Shown: positions 1 through 11,070, numbered from the stretch's first letter. The stretch is DNA of 64,000 nt from Primulina eburnea (GCF_022965805.1 NW_027330988.1:1-64000); one strand, 5' to 3'. A program made the numbers and translations. The notes: generated by a model not told the origin, from the letters alone.

Positions 1-1096
1 GGGATATTGGAATTGTACCGTTATACTGTTGATTTTGAATTAAATCCAGATTGATCAGATTATTATGGAATTGAATGGTATATTGACATGAGATTATTGA
101 TGTTGTCAGTACCAAACAGATTGTGAGTTCAGGACTTCGACTGAGCCAGAAACCGACGAAAGAAAGGTATAAGTCAATGTGGTATTGGGAGATGGACTTG
201 AGTCGGTTTGGACTTGGGTTTCCCTAAATCACATACTTTACTTTATTGCATTGATATTTGCATTGAATTGATGATATACTTGTTCTCTTGATTTTAGATG
301 ACAGGTAGTAGACGATTTATCTTGTGACAGAAGTGCCGGATAGTGGTGGTATCGCCACGGTATACCACCACGGCACATTGCACGATGTCTCAAGATAGGT
401 TATTAAAGATAGAACTGCAGTCCATGACGGATAGGTCAGGACACCGGATGTTTGGTTATATCGAGTAATAGGAAATGGGAATTCGTTTATTACGGAATTC
501 GATATAGGAATACCAGGATATTGGTTATATCGAGTAATAGGAATACGGTTCCTTCTATTACGGAATTCGATATAGGAATACCATATCTGGAAACCGGGAT
601 CCCTAGACTAGGATTGAGTCTAGTCTTAAATGATGTAGCTACGAGTATCGTTGATTCTTGTTTATGTTTCGGATTATGATACATATTCATGTTACATGAT
701 TACATGCTTTATATTTGTTTATATGATTGCATGTTTCATTGATTTATACTGGGAGTATATTCTCACCGGTTTATCCGGCTGTTGTCTTGTCTGTATGTGT
801 ACATGACAACAGGTGGGACATGATCAGGGTCCAGGAGATGAGGAGAGATCGTGATTAGAGTGGAGGCTCCGGACTTGGATTAGAGATAGGGTTGAACACT
901 TGACATTAGTTGTTAAACCTTAGTTTATTTTGAATGCATTCAGTACAGGACTTGTATTGTATTTTATACTGATATGTATATGAGTTTGATGTCACTACGT
1001 TCCGCATTTAAAAAAAAAAAAAATTTAGACCCTGTTTTAATTGATTAATTAGTCCCAATTATGATTGAGAACTTGATTAGCGTCCGGGTCCCCACA
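1..1096 (+). mobile_element. Partial LTR, right-hand portion, of a large-LTR (probably Gypsy) retrotransposon
   Basis: The segment from about 750 to 1096 matches the right part of the complete solo LTR at 17713-19824. Both contain 'TTATACTGGGA', a 'TCTCACCGG ... TTATCCGGCTGTTGTC' block, 'CATGACAACAGGTGGG' and a terminal 'GCGTCCG(G/A)GTCCCCACA'. The right end is therefore at 1096. The left end lies outside the window, so solo LTR and 3' LTR cannot be told apart. No tRNA primer-binding site follows position 1096, which argues against a 5' LTR in this orientation. Assignment to Gypsy is inferred from LTR length and is not shown by coding sequence. Confidence 0.75.
454..591. repeat. 69-bp tandem duplication inside the LTR
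   Basis: Two adjacent copies (454-522 and 523-591) both begin 'GGTTATATCGAGTAATAGGA'. Each copy is partly self-complementary: TATATCGAGTAATA near its start pairs with TATTACGGAATTCGATATA further on, so each unit could fold. The complete LTR at 17713 does not show this duplication at the matching place. Confidence 0.8.
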
Positions 1097-1181
1097 GAAT
1101 CCGATATTGCCTATAAATCATGTTTTTATTACATGTCTTTGTTTAATATAACATTTGACTCAATTTTTACAAATATATATA

Positions 1182-1236
<55 letters not shown>

Positions 1237-2225
1237 AGTTATAAATCATGTTGTTATCCACATATATTAATTTATCATTTCTATATTATTGAGTCTAACT
1301 TTTAAAAAGAGGCCTCCGAATCATAATGTGTGTTCATATTTTTTTTCGTTCCATAGCAATTTTTCAAATTAAATCAATACGTCAAAGACAATATAAAAAA
1401 ACTAAAGGAATAAAAATATCAAATATGTCCAAAATGATTACTAAAAAACAACTCGCCTAACAGTTTTAGAGCTAAAAATACTAATCAAATCTGTATAATC
1501 AAGTTGTTCAGTAATTTCTTTCTCAATCGATAACATAGCCAATCTATTCCATCTTTCTCGTGACATGGTTGATCGGAGAAAAGTTTTGATGAGCTTTATC
1601 TATTGCGGAAGATTGAGGAATAAATCGATGACATGCTAAGCAAGTTTCATTTAATAAATACTTGGTTTTGGGCTATCTAATAACTAGTTTTATATATAAT
1701 AATTTTTTTAAAAAAGTTTTAGGCCCCAAAAAAGAGATGGGTCTGAATCATTGAACTCATTTGCCTCCTAATAGGCACGGCACTGCATCGCTTGTGCTCA
1801 TGCATGATTTTAATTATTAAGGATGAAAAAACAATATTCTTTTTATGTGTGCGCGTGGGTGCAATGAATGGAAAATGCACGAGTTTGGGGAAAAGACGAG
1901 AAGGTTAAATAACGAGTAAATTGCAATTCTGTTTTATTTTTCAAAGATTGTTTTTCATTATGTAATGGATAGGAAATTTCCTATCAATAAACTACGAAAT
2001 TGGTGTGACTCACGCACTTTAGAATTTGTTTCGACTTAATTACGTACGTCTCGTATAATTTTATGTAATATAAAATATTTAAATAACTTATAAGTCAATA
2101 TTCCTAAGTTTTAATTTTCAGTTTTTAACGGGACGTAACAACATATAATTCGAGTGGAAAGAGGAACATGCTATAGTTGGGGCATTCAGGACAAATATAT
2201 TGAGGTTATTTTGTTTTAGGCAAAA
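1097..2225. other. AT-rich intergenic DNA with a (TA)n microsatellite
   Basis: No coding frame or recognisable gene is visible. A pure (TA)n run occupies about 1189-1234. The rest is AT-rich sequence with scattered homopolymers. Confidence 0.6.
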
Positions 2226-2400
2226 ACTTGTATGAGACGATCTCACGAGTCGTATTTTGTAAGACGGATCTCTTATTTGGGTCATCCATGAAAAAGTATA
2301 ATTTTTTATGCTAAGAGTTACATTTTATTGTGAATATTGATAAGGTTGACTCGTCTCACAGATAAAGATTCATGAGAACATCTCACAAGAGACCTACTCT
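2226..2400. mobile_element. Small MITE of the GAGACGGTCTCAC family
   Basis: The element starts ACTTGTATGAGACGATCTCAC and ends with CATCTCACAAGAGACC, an inverted-terminal-repeat arrangement. It aligns along its whole length with the copy at 6345-6514, sharing 'GGATCTCTTATTTGGGT' and 'TTTTTATGCTAAGAGT'. Such short AT-rich elements without coding capacity are non-autonomous DNA transposons. No clean target duplication was found. Confidence 0.65.
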
Positions 2401-3735
2401 TTGTTTTAACTTAAATAAAATTTATATGCTTTGAACGTATGTACCTAAAATGAAGACGATGTCTCGAGTTCGACACTCTATGTCATAAACATCTCACTCA
2501 AATATCAAAAAGTAAAATTTATATGATCTTAAAAAATAAACGTTGACAAGTCAATATGTTTGAGAATAAATTTAATCATGTAGACGAAAATTGAAAAAAT
2601 TGTACCATTTAAAATATAGAATAAAATATGGCCAACACGTATTCGATATTATCACATGATACAAGTGAGTAGGCTTAATTATCTCCAAAATATTCAAATC
2701 CATCTTTCTACGTACATTTCATGATGTTTCCATTGCATTTACTCCACAAGTTGGACATAGGCAAGCTCATATAATTACCAATGGTTAAATTTACCTATAT
2801 AGTATGCATGAATAAATAATTCGCGAGTTTCGTAAAAATAAGTTTTTATTTTTTTTACTCTTCTAGAAAATACAACATGCCGTTATATATTATTTCGATC
2901 TTTATTTGACTTGATCGTCGATCGAAGTAACTTTATCTCATTTTCTAAAACAAATTTTATTTCCGGACCGGTTCGATGTTTACTCGGGGATTAGAATATT
3001 GTCCCCATTGTCTCTATGGAGCACAGCACAGCCCGCTGGATGGATCATTGGCTTCTTATTCAAATCAAGAAACTACTTGTTAATTTTGAAAGGTACTTTT
3101 TGAAATAAAGAAGTATATAATAACTTTGAAATGGTCAAGTTATGGGGCCTTCTGCCTTCACGTGCAATTTTTTTTAGGTTGCAGTGTCCAAAATGGATGC
3201 TCAACAACCGTAGGATGTAACTAGAAAAGATGATGCATCCATAATTCGCTTCCCAAGAACTTTCCTTATATATATATATATATATATGTTTTTTTTTTGT
3301 CTTTTTTGTATCATTTTCTCGATGAAGTTAAGCACAGCTTGATCTTAGAAGTATCCAGTTCAAACACAGACAAAAAATAGACTAGTACAAGGAAAGTGTC
3401 CCCCTTAAAATTCAATCAAGAACTATCTTGGAAATTAACAGTTGACGTGCATGATTCATTAAGTAGTTTTTTGTTTAGATTTAAATTTGAACATGGGCGT
3501 GGTTTCTCTTTTGCGGGCATTCAGAATATTTCGGTTATTTTGGTTAAAACCGATCGAACCGAACAATCCAATGAGTGCTTGGTGGCTAAGGATTTGGGAG
3601 CTATCATGCCTTCTGCATGCTCGAGTCTTAGGCGTCATTAAGTGGCGAAAACCGTCCGTTCGTCGCTGTCGTGAAAATTTGGACGGAGGGGTTAGTCGGG
3701 ATCACCTCGAGCATGTTTCGCGGCTTTTCATAATT
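2401..3735. other. Intergenic, no gene recognised
   Basis: AT-rich DNA with a short (TA)n run near 3267-3287. The short open frames near 3396-3819 lack any recognisable domain and run into the MITE at 3744, so they are not reported as genes. Confidence 0.5.
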
Positions 3736-3743
3736 GTGTTGGC

Positions 3744-4086
3744 CAGGGGCGGATTTAGTGTAGGGCGAACGGGGGCCACGGCCCCCCCAAAAAATTTAAA
3801 AAAAAATTTTAGTATATAGATCGGCGACGGATATTGACAAAACCGTCGCTAATTTGCGACGGTTATTGAAAAACCGTCGCTAAATTGCGACGGTTATTGT
3901 CCAAACCGTCGCTAAATTGCGACGGTAATTGTCAAAACCGTCGCTATATTGCGACGGTAATTGTCAAAACCGTCGCTATATTGCGACGGTTATTATCAAA
4001 GTAGAATTTTTGTCTACTCCTTTCTAAATTTTTGTTTGTCTTTTGTAAGCGGCCCTCTCAGTATCGAAATCCTAGATCCGCCTCTG
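3744..4086. mobile_element. hAT-type MITE with 8-bp target duplication GTGTTGGC
   Basis: The ends are CAGGGGCGGATTTAG on the left and CTAGATCCGCCTCTG on the right, which are near-perfect inverted repeats. The flanks are identical 8-bp direct repeats, GTGTTGGC, at 3736-3743 and 4087-4094. Eight-base target duplications with CAG-type ends are typical of hAT transposons. There is no transposase ORF, so the copy is non-autonomous. Its interior is filled by a 32-bp tandem array described separately. The exact target duplication suggests a fairly recent insertion. Confidence 0.9.
3824..3995. repeat. 32-bp tandem array of GCGACGGTT / AACCGTCGC palindromic units
   Basis: GCGACGG recurs at 3824, 3856, 3887, 3919, 3951 and 3983, a period of 31-32 bp. 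Each unit pairs AACCGTCGC with GCGACGGTT across a short AT spacer, so every unit is a small hairpin. The same GCGACGGTT motif recurs in both arms of the foldback at 4195-5638. In many DNA transposons such subterminal repeats are transposase-binding sites; that role here is inference. Confidence 0.9.
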
Positions 4087-4194
4087 GTGTTGGCATTGGT
4101 TAATATTTGAGGAATGTTCGTGGCATGATAGTTTTGACTCACGCGAAAATTTTTAAGAGACTTATTTCCATGTCGATTGACATCCGTTTAGATG

Positions 4195-5638
4195 GGGTTT
4201 TTTTTAAAACTAATTTAAATTTTAAATTTTTTTTCAAAAATAATGCAAAAAAAAAAAAGTGTTGCAAAATTACGGCAAACCGTGCTTACAAAGCACGGAC
4301 ACGCACATGTGGAGCAGCATCCGTGCTTAGTAAGCACGGATTGAGTCCACGTTGGCTTATTAGCGACGGTTTTACAAATCCGTCGCAACTAGCGACGGTT
4401 GAATAACCGTCGCTACTAGCGACATGTTACAAAACCGTTGCCAACTCAAATTTTGCGACGGTTGTGTAAAACCGTCGCTATATTATGGAATTTTTCCATA
4501 CCGCATCCGAATGGGAAAAAAGTTTATACCGGTACCGGTTCGGTGTACCGAAATATTTTCGTTAGACCGATTTAAATTTAAAAAAATAATAATAATAAAA
4601 AATTATTTTTCGTTATTTTGGTATATACCGAAATGTCGAAAAAAAAATATTTCATACTGATACCGATACCGAAATTTTCAGTACGGTATCCTTTTCGGTA
4701 TACCGATTTTTTCGGTAAGTTCGATATTTTTTTCGGTAAGTTCGATATTTTTTTCTGTACGATTTTTCGGTATTTCGGTATTTTTTCCCAACCCTTGCCG
4801 TGAATAGTAAATGACGACGTGCGATTAATGTACGCCGTTAATGTCCAGACATAATGTTTTTAAAAATATTTTACTATTAACAGCGCATATAAAGATGCAC
4901 GCCGTTGATAATACATTGAACGGCGTGGCGTGTCTTTATTGTGCGCTGCGAAAATTGCATATGTTATTAACAGCACACATAAATACAAGCTGTAGATAGT
5001 ACTATAAATGCACGCCGCGAATAGTAATATTTGCAGCTTGCATTTATGTGTGATGTTAATAACATATGCAATTTTAGCAGCGCACAATAAAGACACGCCA
5101 CGCCGTTCATAGTATTATCAACGGCGTGCATCTTTATGTGCGCTGTTAATAGTAAAATATTTTTAAAAACATTATGTGGACATTAACGGCGTACATTAAT
5201 CGCATGTCGTCGTTTACTATTCACGGCTAGGGCTGAGAAAAAATATCGAAATACCGAAAAATTGTACAGAAAAAAATATCGAACTTACCGAAAAATCGGT
5301 ATACCGAAAAGGATACCGTACTGAAAATTTCGGTATCGGTAAGAAATAATTATTTTTCGTTATTTCGGTAATTTAGCGACGGTTTTATATAACCGTCGCA
5401 AAATTTTGCTTTGGCAACGGATTTTTACACTGTCGCGATTAGCGACGGTAAATAAACCGTCGCTAGTAGAGACGGAATGTAAAACCGTCGCTAATAAGCC
5501 AACGTGGACCTAATCCGTGCTTACAAAGCACGGACGCTGCACATGTAAGCACGGTTTGCCGTAATTTTGCAACACTTTTTTTTTTTGCATTATTTTTGAA
5601 AAAAAATTTAAAATTTAAATTAGTTTTAAAAAAAACCC
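4195..5638. mobile_element. Large foldback palindrome (about 600-800-bp arms)
   Basis: The left arm (4195-4992) is the reverse complement of the right arm (5033-5638), around a loop at about 4993-5032. Matching landmarks read outward to inward: GTTTTTTTTAAAAC/GTTTTAAAAAAAAC ends, GCAAACCGTGCTTACAAAGC, several GCGACGGTT motifs, a block of CGGTATACCG-like sequence, and the GACGACGTGCGATTAATGTA block. The left arm carries about 140 bp (about 4480-4620) absent from the right arm. TAGATG occurs just outside both ends (4189-4194 and 5643-5648) and may be a short target duplication, though the right end of the element is then a few bases further out. No transposase is present. Confidence 0.85.
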
Positions 5639-5911
5639 AGCATAGATGTGTAAAAATGACGGAGAATAAGACCAATTATAAATGCTCATTTAGAGAAGCA
5701 TTATCATACATTCAAAAAAGGAAAAAAATGCGTTAACATGAAAGTTCACTCATTGTACATCAAAGTTCACTCATTGTACATCGAAAGATAGCGGTTTCGA
5801 ATTTCATCGTCATTGAAAAATCAGAGAGAAAATGATAACTAATTAAATCTGCATTTAAAATTGTTTAGAAACTTGTATGGTGTTCCATAATCTTAATCTC
5901 GTGGTGATATA

Positions 5912-6809
5912 TAGGGGTGGGCGTCGGTCGGTTCGGTCCGGTTTTTCTCTATAAAGGCTCGGTTTTTCGATTTACGATTTTGAATATATCTGGTCCAAAA
6001 CCAAATCATTTTATTACGGTTCGGTCTGGTTTTTTTGTAATACGGTTTGATTACATGGTCGGTTATATACGGTTATATAATATTTTGTTAAAAAATAAAA
6101 TTGTACATCACTTGATGCTTGATGGATGCAACACATATAAAAAATACAATGATAGTAGATGAGTAGAACATATCTGATTACACTTATGACTTAACAATCT
6201 AAGCTTCAATAACAATTTTAAATACAATTTCAAACAATAGCTCTTCAATAAAAAGATACACAGTTATTAAATTCCAATTCTCAAACTCCAAAATACACAT
6301 AAATTTTACATCTCAAATATCAATACATTTAACTATAGACAAAAACTTGTGTGAGACGGTCTCACGAGTCAAATTTGTGAGACAGATCTCTTATTTGGGT
6401 TATCCATGAAAAAATATTATTTTTTATGCTAAGAGTATTACTTTTTATTGTGAATATGTGTATAGTTGACCTGTCTCACAGATTATGTGAGACCGTCTCA
6501 CATGAAACCCACTCTTAACAATATGAGCTTCAATAACAATTTGAACTTTCAATTGTCAATATTGGACTTGTGACATGACTAAGGCCCATTTATTAGCCCA
6601 TTATACAAAAAACCCTATAGTTAAATATAATATGGCCGGTTTGGTTATTTCGGTTTTTTGGGGATCAAAACCGTAAACCGAACCGAAAAATCGAATTTCT
6701 TTAATTTTGAAACCGTAATCGGCGAAAAACCGATAAAACCGAACCATTTAACCCGAATTTTTCGATTCGGTCGGTTACTTCGGTTTTAACCAAACTATGC
6801 ACACTCCTA
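5912..6809. mobile_element. MITE-like element with TAGGGGTGGGC / CACACTCCTA ends and TTCGGTT-rich interior
   Basis: The left end TAGGGGTGGGCG and the right end GCACACTCCTA are inverted repeats. Inside each end are many copies of CGGTTTGGTT/TTCGGTT in opposite orientation (5930-6070 versus 6630-6795). A second, truncated family member starts at 63317. The element is interrupted by another MITE at 6345-6514. Short ORFs inside it have no recognisable protein similarity. The target duplication is unclear. Confidence 0.7.
6345..6514. mobile_element. GAGACGGTCTCAC-family MITE nested in the element at 5912-6809
   Basis: The element begins ACTTGTGTGAGACGGTCTCAC and ends GTGAGACCGTCTCACATG. It matches the copy at 2226-2400 along its length and has better-preserved termini. 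It sits inside the TTCGGTT-rich MITE and so inserted later. Confidence 0.7.
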
Positions 6810-8340
6810 ATGGTATATCATTTTCACATTTCTAACAAAGATGTTTGATCAAAAAATAAGCTGATAATAATCTCATATTTAAATTTTTTTTTTTTTGAAA
6901 AAGGCTCTATAAATTTAAATAATTTGATGCATATTATATTTATTTACTTTCAATACATTGAACACACGTATTTTTTTAAGTAAACAGTAATTTAATAGAT
7001 GAAGTATTGATTAAATGATAAATTAGCACACGAGTTTTTACTAATGGTTTAATTGGTAAATATTGCTCAGATTCATGCCATTTTATAGTTAAATTTAATG
7101 AAAGTGTCTATTTTTCCCTTTATCACAAAAAATACACATTTACTTTTTATTCTAAATTAGGTATATTTATATGATATATTATAGAAATAAAAAATAATTT
7201 GGTTAAAATTTTGATCTGTACATAGTTTTTATTACATTATATATATTAAATAGATTATACCTTTTAAAAATATTAGTATCTAAATAGTTTAAAATAAATA
7301 AATTTAAATATAGAATATAAATTGCATATTTTTTATTTATCTACATTTTTATGTATATACAAATACTTTTCTCATTATGTACATTTTGAGAAAAAAAATT
7401 CAAGTAAATAATGATTGTGATAAAAATAAAATAAAAATATTTTATTTATGTAATTTTTTTTTTGCTGAATTTTTGCTTCTACATGCACATTGTGATTCAG
7501 CAAGCGAATATGCTACGACTCAGACGTCCAAGAGACTTGTAGAGAGTCTAATGCTCATTCGGCTCGAATCGATGTTTAAGTCTGTTCTTTGTTTTTTTTG
7601 TTTTTTTTTTGTTATTATGAGAGCCTACAATCTTGTTTCTTTCTTGGAGCTTTGAGACTTTTGTTTATAAGGAAAGATTATTTTTTTAGTCATTTTAGTC
7701 TGATGCGATATTGATGTGACACCAATACAATGTTGATGTGACGCTAACTTTTGAGTATTATATCGATACTCTCGATAAAAAATACTAAAATGACCAAAAA
7801 TAAGAATTGTAGGACTAAAACTAAAATTTGTTAACATAGTTGAAAAAATCAAAAAACGGCGAAATTACATTATAAAAAATGCAATTTCCCTATTTATAAA
7901 TATTCCTCATTCTTATGTGAGATATCGGGTCTAGCTTTGTTTGCATTAGGAAGCATATCATTTGAGTTTTCCCAAGTATTGTTTTAAGGTTTTCTAGCAT
8001 ACATATAAGTACGTCGAAAACCTGTGCAAGTCATTCGTAAATAAAGTCGCTAAAACTATATTGTTCGGTTGTTTCTTTGCAAGATAAGCACACTGCACAC
8101 AAGATGCAATGTTGTAAAGAAAATTCTAATCTGCTGCCAAATTTTTTTATTTTATTTTTTTAGTCGGAGGACGAGATTGTTACAGTTGATTTTCAAACGT
8201 GGGATATCATTTCCAATTTTGGACCTTGTTCCAAACGAAATATAAGTTCTCGACATTTGTGCGACCGACATGATAGGCTACGTTATCTGAACTGGCCCAA
8301 GATTCAGAAACCTAGAAGGTCTAGAAGAAATGAAGTAAAT
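6810..8340. other. AT-rich intergenic DNA with a probable degenerate foldback (about 7668-7890)
   Basis: No gene is recognised in this stretch. Between about 7674 and 7880 an inverted arrangement is visible: TTTTTTAGTCATTTTAGT on the left and ACTAAAATGACCAAAAAT plus GGACTAAAACTAAAATTTG on the right, around a 'GATGTGACACC / GATGTGACGC' core. This looks like an old foldback MITE of the type also seen in SPP intron 11 (28297-28636). The short ORFs here have no recognisable similarity. Confidence 0.45.
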
Positions 8341-8498
8341 AAAAAGGAAAAATTGCTCATAAATCCCTAAACCCAAACTTAACTTGTCCCTAGCTCCCTA
8401 GCCATCAAAAACTCTCTTTTAACTCCCTAAACCTATAAAATTGACAAAACTACCCTTATTCTCTATTTTCTTTTAATTGATCCTCCGCGCTTCAAAAA

Positions 8499-8516
8499 TG
8501 GTATCAGAGCATGGTT
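8499..8516 (+). promoter_or_regulatory. tRNA-Met primer-binding site of the pararetrovirus
   Basis: TGGTATCAGAGCATGGTT matches the 12-base TGGTATCAGAGC consensus complementary to the 3' end of initiator tRNA-Met. Caulimoviridae use it to start minus-strand DNA synthesis. It lies about 210 bp upstream of the first ORF, and by convention marks position 1 of these viral genomes. Confidence 0.93.
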
Positions 8517-8712
8517 AATTTATTTCAAACACGAAAATTTTATTATTACTAGTAACTAAATGTATGAGAAGGAGAATTTCGAAAAAAATTATGAATCCGA
8601 ACTTTAGTTCGAGGAGAATAATTTACAAGAACTATTCCAATATTTTGGAATATACACAAGTTTATCTAACTATCGTTAGATATCAGAAACAGGAGAACAG
8701 AGGTATGTCCCA

Positions 8713-9006
8713 ATGGTGACCACCAAGTTATGGTACAGATCTGATGGAAGCATCAGACAAATGACGGTATATGTCATGTATCAAGAAATGAAAGGATTTA
8801 GGAATCCCCGAAATCATTTCAATCTCTATTCCAGAAACATTAGTTTCCGAATAGAGCTATTCAGATGTTCTATAAAGCATCTGAAACAACTCATTGAATC
8901 AGGAAATTTATCTCCTGATGAAAGACAGCAGTGTTTGCAAAATCTTGCATACACAAAAGGTAGACTCTTACAGGCCGAAAAGACCAGATCTTCAATGATC
9001 TGTTAA
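8713..9006 (+). CDS. Pararetroviral ORF 1, 97 aa, function unknown
   Basis: This is the first ORF after the primer site, starting ATG and ending TAA two bases before the next ATG. The product is basic and mostly helical in appearance, with no motif I recognise. Badnaviruses also carry a small unassigned protein in this position, but similarity was not established. Its uninterrupted frame in a compact viral array supports it as a real viral gene. A short upstream frame (ATG at about 8561) in the leader could be one of the small uORFs common in these leaders. Confidence 0.7.
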   Translation: MVTTKLWYRSDGSIRQMTVYVMYQEMKGFRNPRNHFNLYSRNISFRIELFRCSIKHLKQLIESGNLSPDERQQCLQNLAYTKGRLLQAEKTRSSMIC

Positions 9007-9008
9007 AT

Positions 9009-9206
9009 ATGCCAGGGACTACCATCCAGTTCGAAATTGAACTTATTTCCCTGGAAATAAATCAATTAGAACAAGAATTACAGCGAAGTATATGCTTCAC
9101 TGAACTCAGAACAAAAGGTATGCGTTTACAAGGTTTAAAGAACCGTAAAAACATACTTCAAAATCTACTCAGAAGAAATTCTTCAGAGAACAATGGATCT
9201 GTATAG
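9009..9206 (+). CDS. Pararetroviral ORF 2, 65 aa, short coiled-coil-like protein
   Basis: The ATG lies two bases after the stop of the previous ORF, the spacing of linked translation. The sequence has heptad-like spacing of I/L residues (EIELISLEINQLEQELQ) and a basic C-terminal half, so a short coiled coil is likely. No family is recognised. It may be a structural or virion-associated accessory protein. Confidence 0.6.
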   Translation: MPGTTIQFEIELISLEINQLEQELQRSICFTELRTKGMRLQGLKNRKNILQNLLRRNSSENNGSV

Positions 9207-9253
9207 ACAGAAGATCTACGAAGGGAAGCAACAGCACCCTCAGGTAAAAATTT

Positions 9254-9625
9254 ATGATTCAGAATAATAAATTTCTGGAGATAGTACCAGACTCCTCTAA
9301 GCTCTCTCTGGATCTTAGAGAAATACAGAAAACGGTACAAAATTATGGCAATATGCTATATTATGTACCTCAAAGGATTGAAAAGGTCCTAGAAAAACAA
9401 GAAGAAATTCTTGAAATCTTAAAGGATATTCAAACAAGAATACAGAAACTAGAACAACAACCAAGTTCTAGTAGAAGAACTTCAGGAGGCTGGTTACCAC
9501 CATCCTTTGGTACCGAACCTTTGTTACATCAACAAAGGAAGGCCAGAGTGGTGTCAAAACCTTTAACTGAAGAAGAAAAGATGATCAATCTAATCAAGTC
9601 TGTCTCAGAAAAGAAATTGATCTGA
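9254..9625 (+). CDS. Virion-associated-protein-like ORF, 123 aa
   Basis: Residues about 15-75 form a long predicted coiled coil (LDLREIQKTVQNYG, then VLEKQEEILEILKDIQTRIQKLEQQ). A Ser/Pro/Arg-rich basic tail follows (SSSRRTSGGWLPPSFG). Caulimovirus ORF III and badnavirus ORF 2 proteins have the same design: an N-terminal coiled coil for tetramerisation and a proline-rich basic tail that binds nucleic acid and capsid. The ORF sits directly before the coat protein and overlaps its start by one base (TGATG). Assignment rests on architecture and position, since no conserved catalytic motif exists. Confidence 0.7.
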   Translation: MIQNNKFLEIVPDSSKLSLDLREIQKTVQNYGNMLYYVPQRIEKVLEKQEEILEILKDIQTRIQKLEQQPSSSRRTSGGWLPPSFGTEPLLHQQRKARVVSKPLTEEEKMINLIKSVSEKKLI

Positions 9626-11070
9626 TGAAAACTTTAGAAAGGATTGGTTTGGAGGATCTACAAGAGCTTGCGGAATCTTTCGCAAATCTCAAAGTATTAG
9701 ATCTAAAAATGAATACAGCAATAGGTGAAACACCACCTACAATAACCTGGTCATCTTCTCAGGAACCACCAAGGGAAAGTATGGGATCTCATAATGTAAA
9801 TATGAGAGAATCTCAGACTGATTTCCATACCGGTGGAGGATCACACCCAGCGGGAACAAGGGCAAGGAGAACTCAAATTCCTTTGCACCAAACACCCTAT
9901 GGGAAAACTGTTTTAGATCCTATACATCCTTACGGGGTTATGCTTAACCTTGATGTATTGGACTTCAAAAACAGAGAAGATCTCATAGACGATTGGACAA
10001 CTGCTATGAGAATTGCAGCAGGAACACTTGATCTCAACAAAGAAGGATTCATTAAACTTTTGGAAATGAGTCTTATGGGATCAGTAAAAATTGCTTGGGA
10101 CATGACTTCAGCAGACATGAAAGAGTCAGTCCTAGTTGGGGAATCTCTTAGTGAGATCGCTGGAAAGATGGCTACCCTATTCAAAGCACACTTTATAGGG
10201 GTAGACTATTTCAACAGTCAAGATACAGAGAAGAAGAAAAAATATACTCAAGCTCTGTATAGTCTTGAATTACATGATATATGTTTGGTAGATGAATACA
10301 TTATGTTATTCACCAAATATAGATGGAATTCAGGAGTCGAAGAAGATATAGCTATGCAGCTTTTCTTCGCAAAAATGCCAAGCCCGTGGAGAGAAATGCT
10401 CATAAGGGAATACGTACCTGGTAATCCAGATACATTGGCAAGAAGAGCCTATTTCCTTAAAGAGAAATTAGCAGAATGGTGTCACATGGCAGCATTACAA
10501 AAGAATTACAAACGACTAAGGGGTATCAACAAAAAAACTCCTTTGTGTTGTAAGGAAAATGATCTTCCAACAATTATTGGAAGTAAACCACAGAAGCATA
10601 AAAGGAAAAGTTTTAGGACTCATCCTTATGCACGAAGTGGAAGAAGTTCTTGGAAACCAAGAACCGTATGGTCTAGACAGAAAGCCAGATCTTATAAATC
10701 TGGACAAAGAAGCGGACCATCAAGAAGTAGGATATCATCCCAAGCATCGAGCTCATCTCGAAGCACGGGAAGAACACCTACAAAGAAAACTTTCAGAAGA
10801 GCTCATACTAGAGCCAATGAAAGTTTCAAGGATTGTAATTGCTGGACATGTGGAGCAAGAGGTCATATCTCGACCAATTGTCCAGAGAATGAGAAAAGAG
10901 GTATTAAACGTTTTGATCCTACTCCTGATATTGAAGAAGCAGTTTATTACCAAGATCTTATTCAAGTATACCGATTTGAGGATATCGTCTCAGATGAAAG
11001 TATATATGAAGAAGAAGAAGTCGTCTTAAGTCAAGAAGAATCTGATGGAACAGAATCAGAATCTGACTGA
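9625..11070 (+). CDS. Pararetroviral coat protein with CCHC zinc knuckle, 481 aa
   Basis: The protein has an acidic N-terminal region and a central helical capsid-like domain (about residues 110-300, around DLIDDWTTAMRIAAGT and IAWDM). An Arg/Lys/Ser-rich stretch (about 310-400) precedes a retroviral CX2CX4HX4C zinc knuckle at C406, C409, H414 and C419. An acidic tail ends in repeated Glu/Ser. Caulimoviridae coat proteins show this order: acidic end, basic region, zinc knuckle, acidic end. The start codon overlaps the preceding stop, and the end overlaps the movement-protein frame by 26 bases. The knuckle would bind pregenomic RNA during packaging. No internal stop is seen. Confidence 0.9.
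   Translation: MKTLERIGLEDLQELAESFANLKVLDLKMNTAIGETPPTITWSSSQEPPRESMGSHNVNMRESQTDFHTGGGSHPAGTRARRTQIPLHQTPYGKTVLDPIHPYGVMLNLDVLDFKNREDLIDDWTTAMRIAAGTLDLNKEGFIKLLEMSLMGSVKIAWDMTSADMKESVLVGESLSEIAGKMATLFKAHFIGVDYFNSQDTEKKKKYTQALYSLELHDICLVDEYIMLFTKYRWNSGVEEDIAMQLFFAKMPSPWREMLIREYVPGNPDTLARRAYFLKEKLAEWCHMAALQKNYKRLRGINKKTPLCCKENDLPTIIGSKPQKHKRKSFRTHPYARSGRSSWKPRTVWSRQKARSYKSGQRSGPSRSRISSQASSSSRSTGRTPTKKTFRRAHTRANESFKDCNCWTCGARGHISTNCPENEKRGIKRFDPTPDIEEAVYYQDLIQVYRFEDIVSDESIYEEEEVVLSQEESDGTESESD

Noticed and set aside
3396..3819. Two overlapping short open frames
   Set aside because: No domain is recognised; the second runs into the hAT MITE at 3744 and translates low-complexity A-rich sequence.
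3824..3995. CRISPR-like array because of regular 32-bp spacing
   Set aside because: Units are adjacent hairpins without unique spacers, inside a plant hAT MITE; this is a eukaryotic tandem repeat.
7377..7655. 92-codon open frame
   Set aside because: AT-rich, Lys/Phe-biased translation with no motif or supporting context.
8499..8516. tRNA gene fragment
   Set aside because: Only the 3'-end complement of tRNA-Met is present, and its position before viral ORFs identifies it as a primer-binding site.
10559..11029. 156-codon frame inside the coat-protein ORF
   Set aside because: The coat-protein frame contains the zinc knuckle and the charged domains; this is an overlapping shadow frame with no motif.
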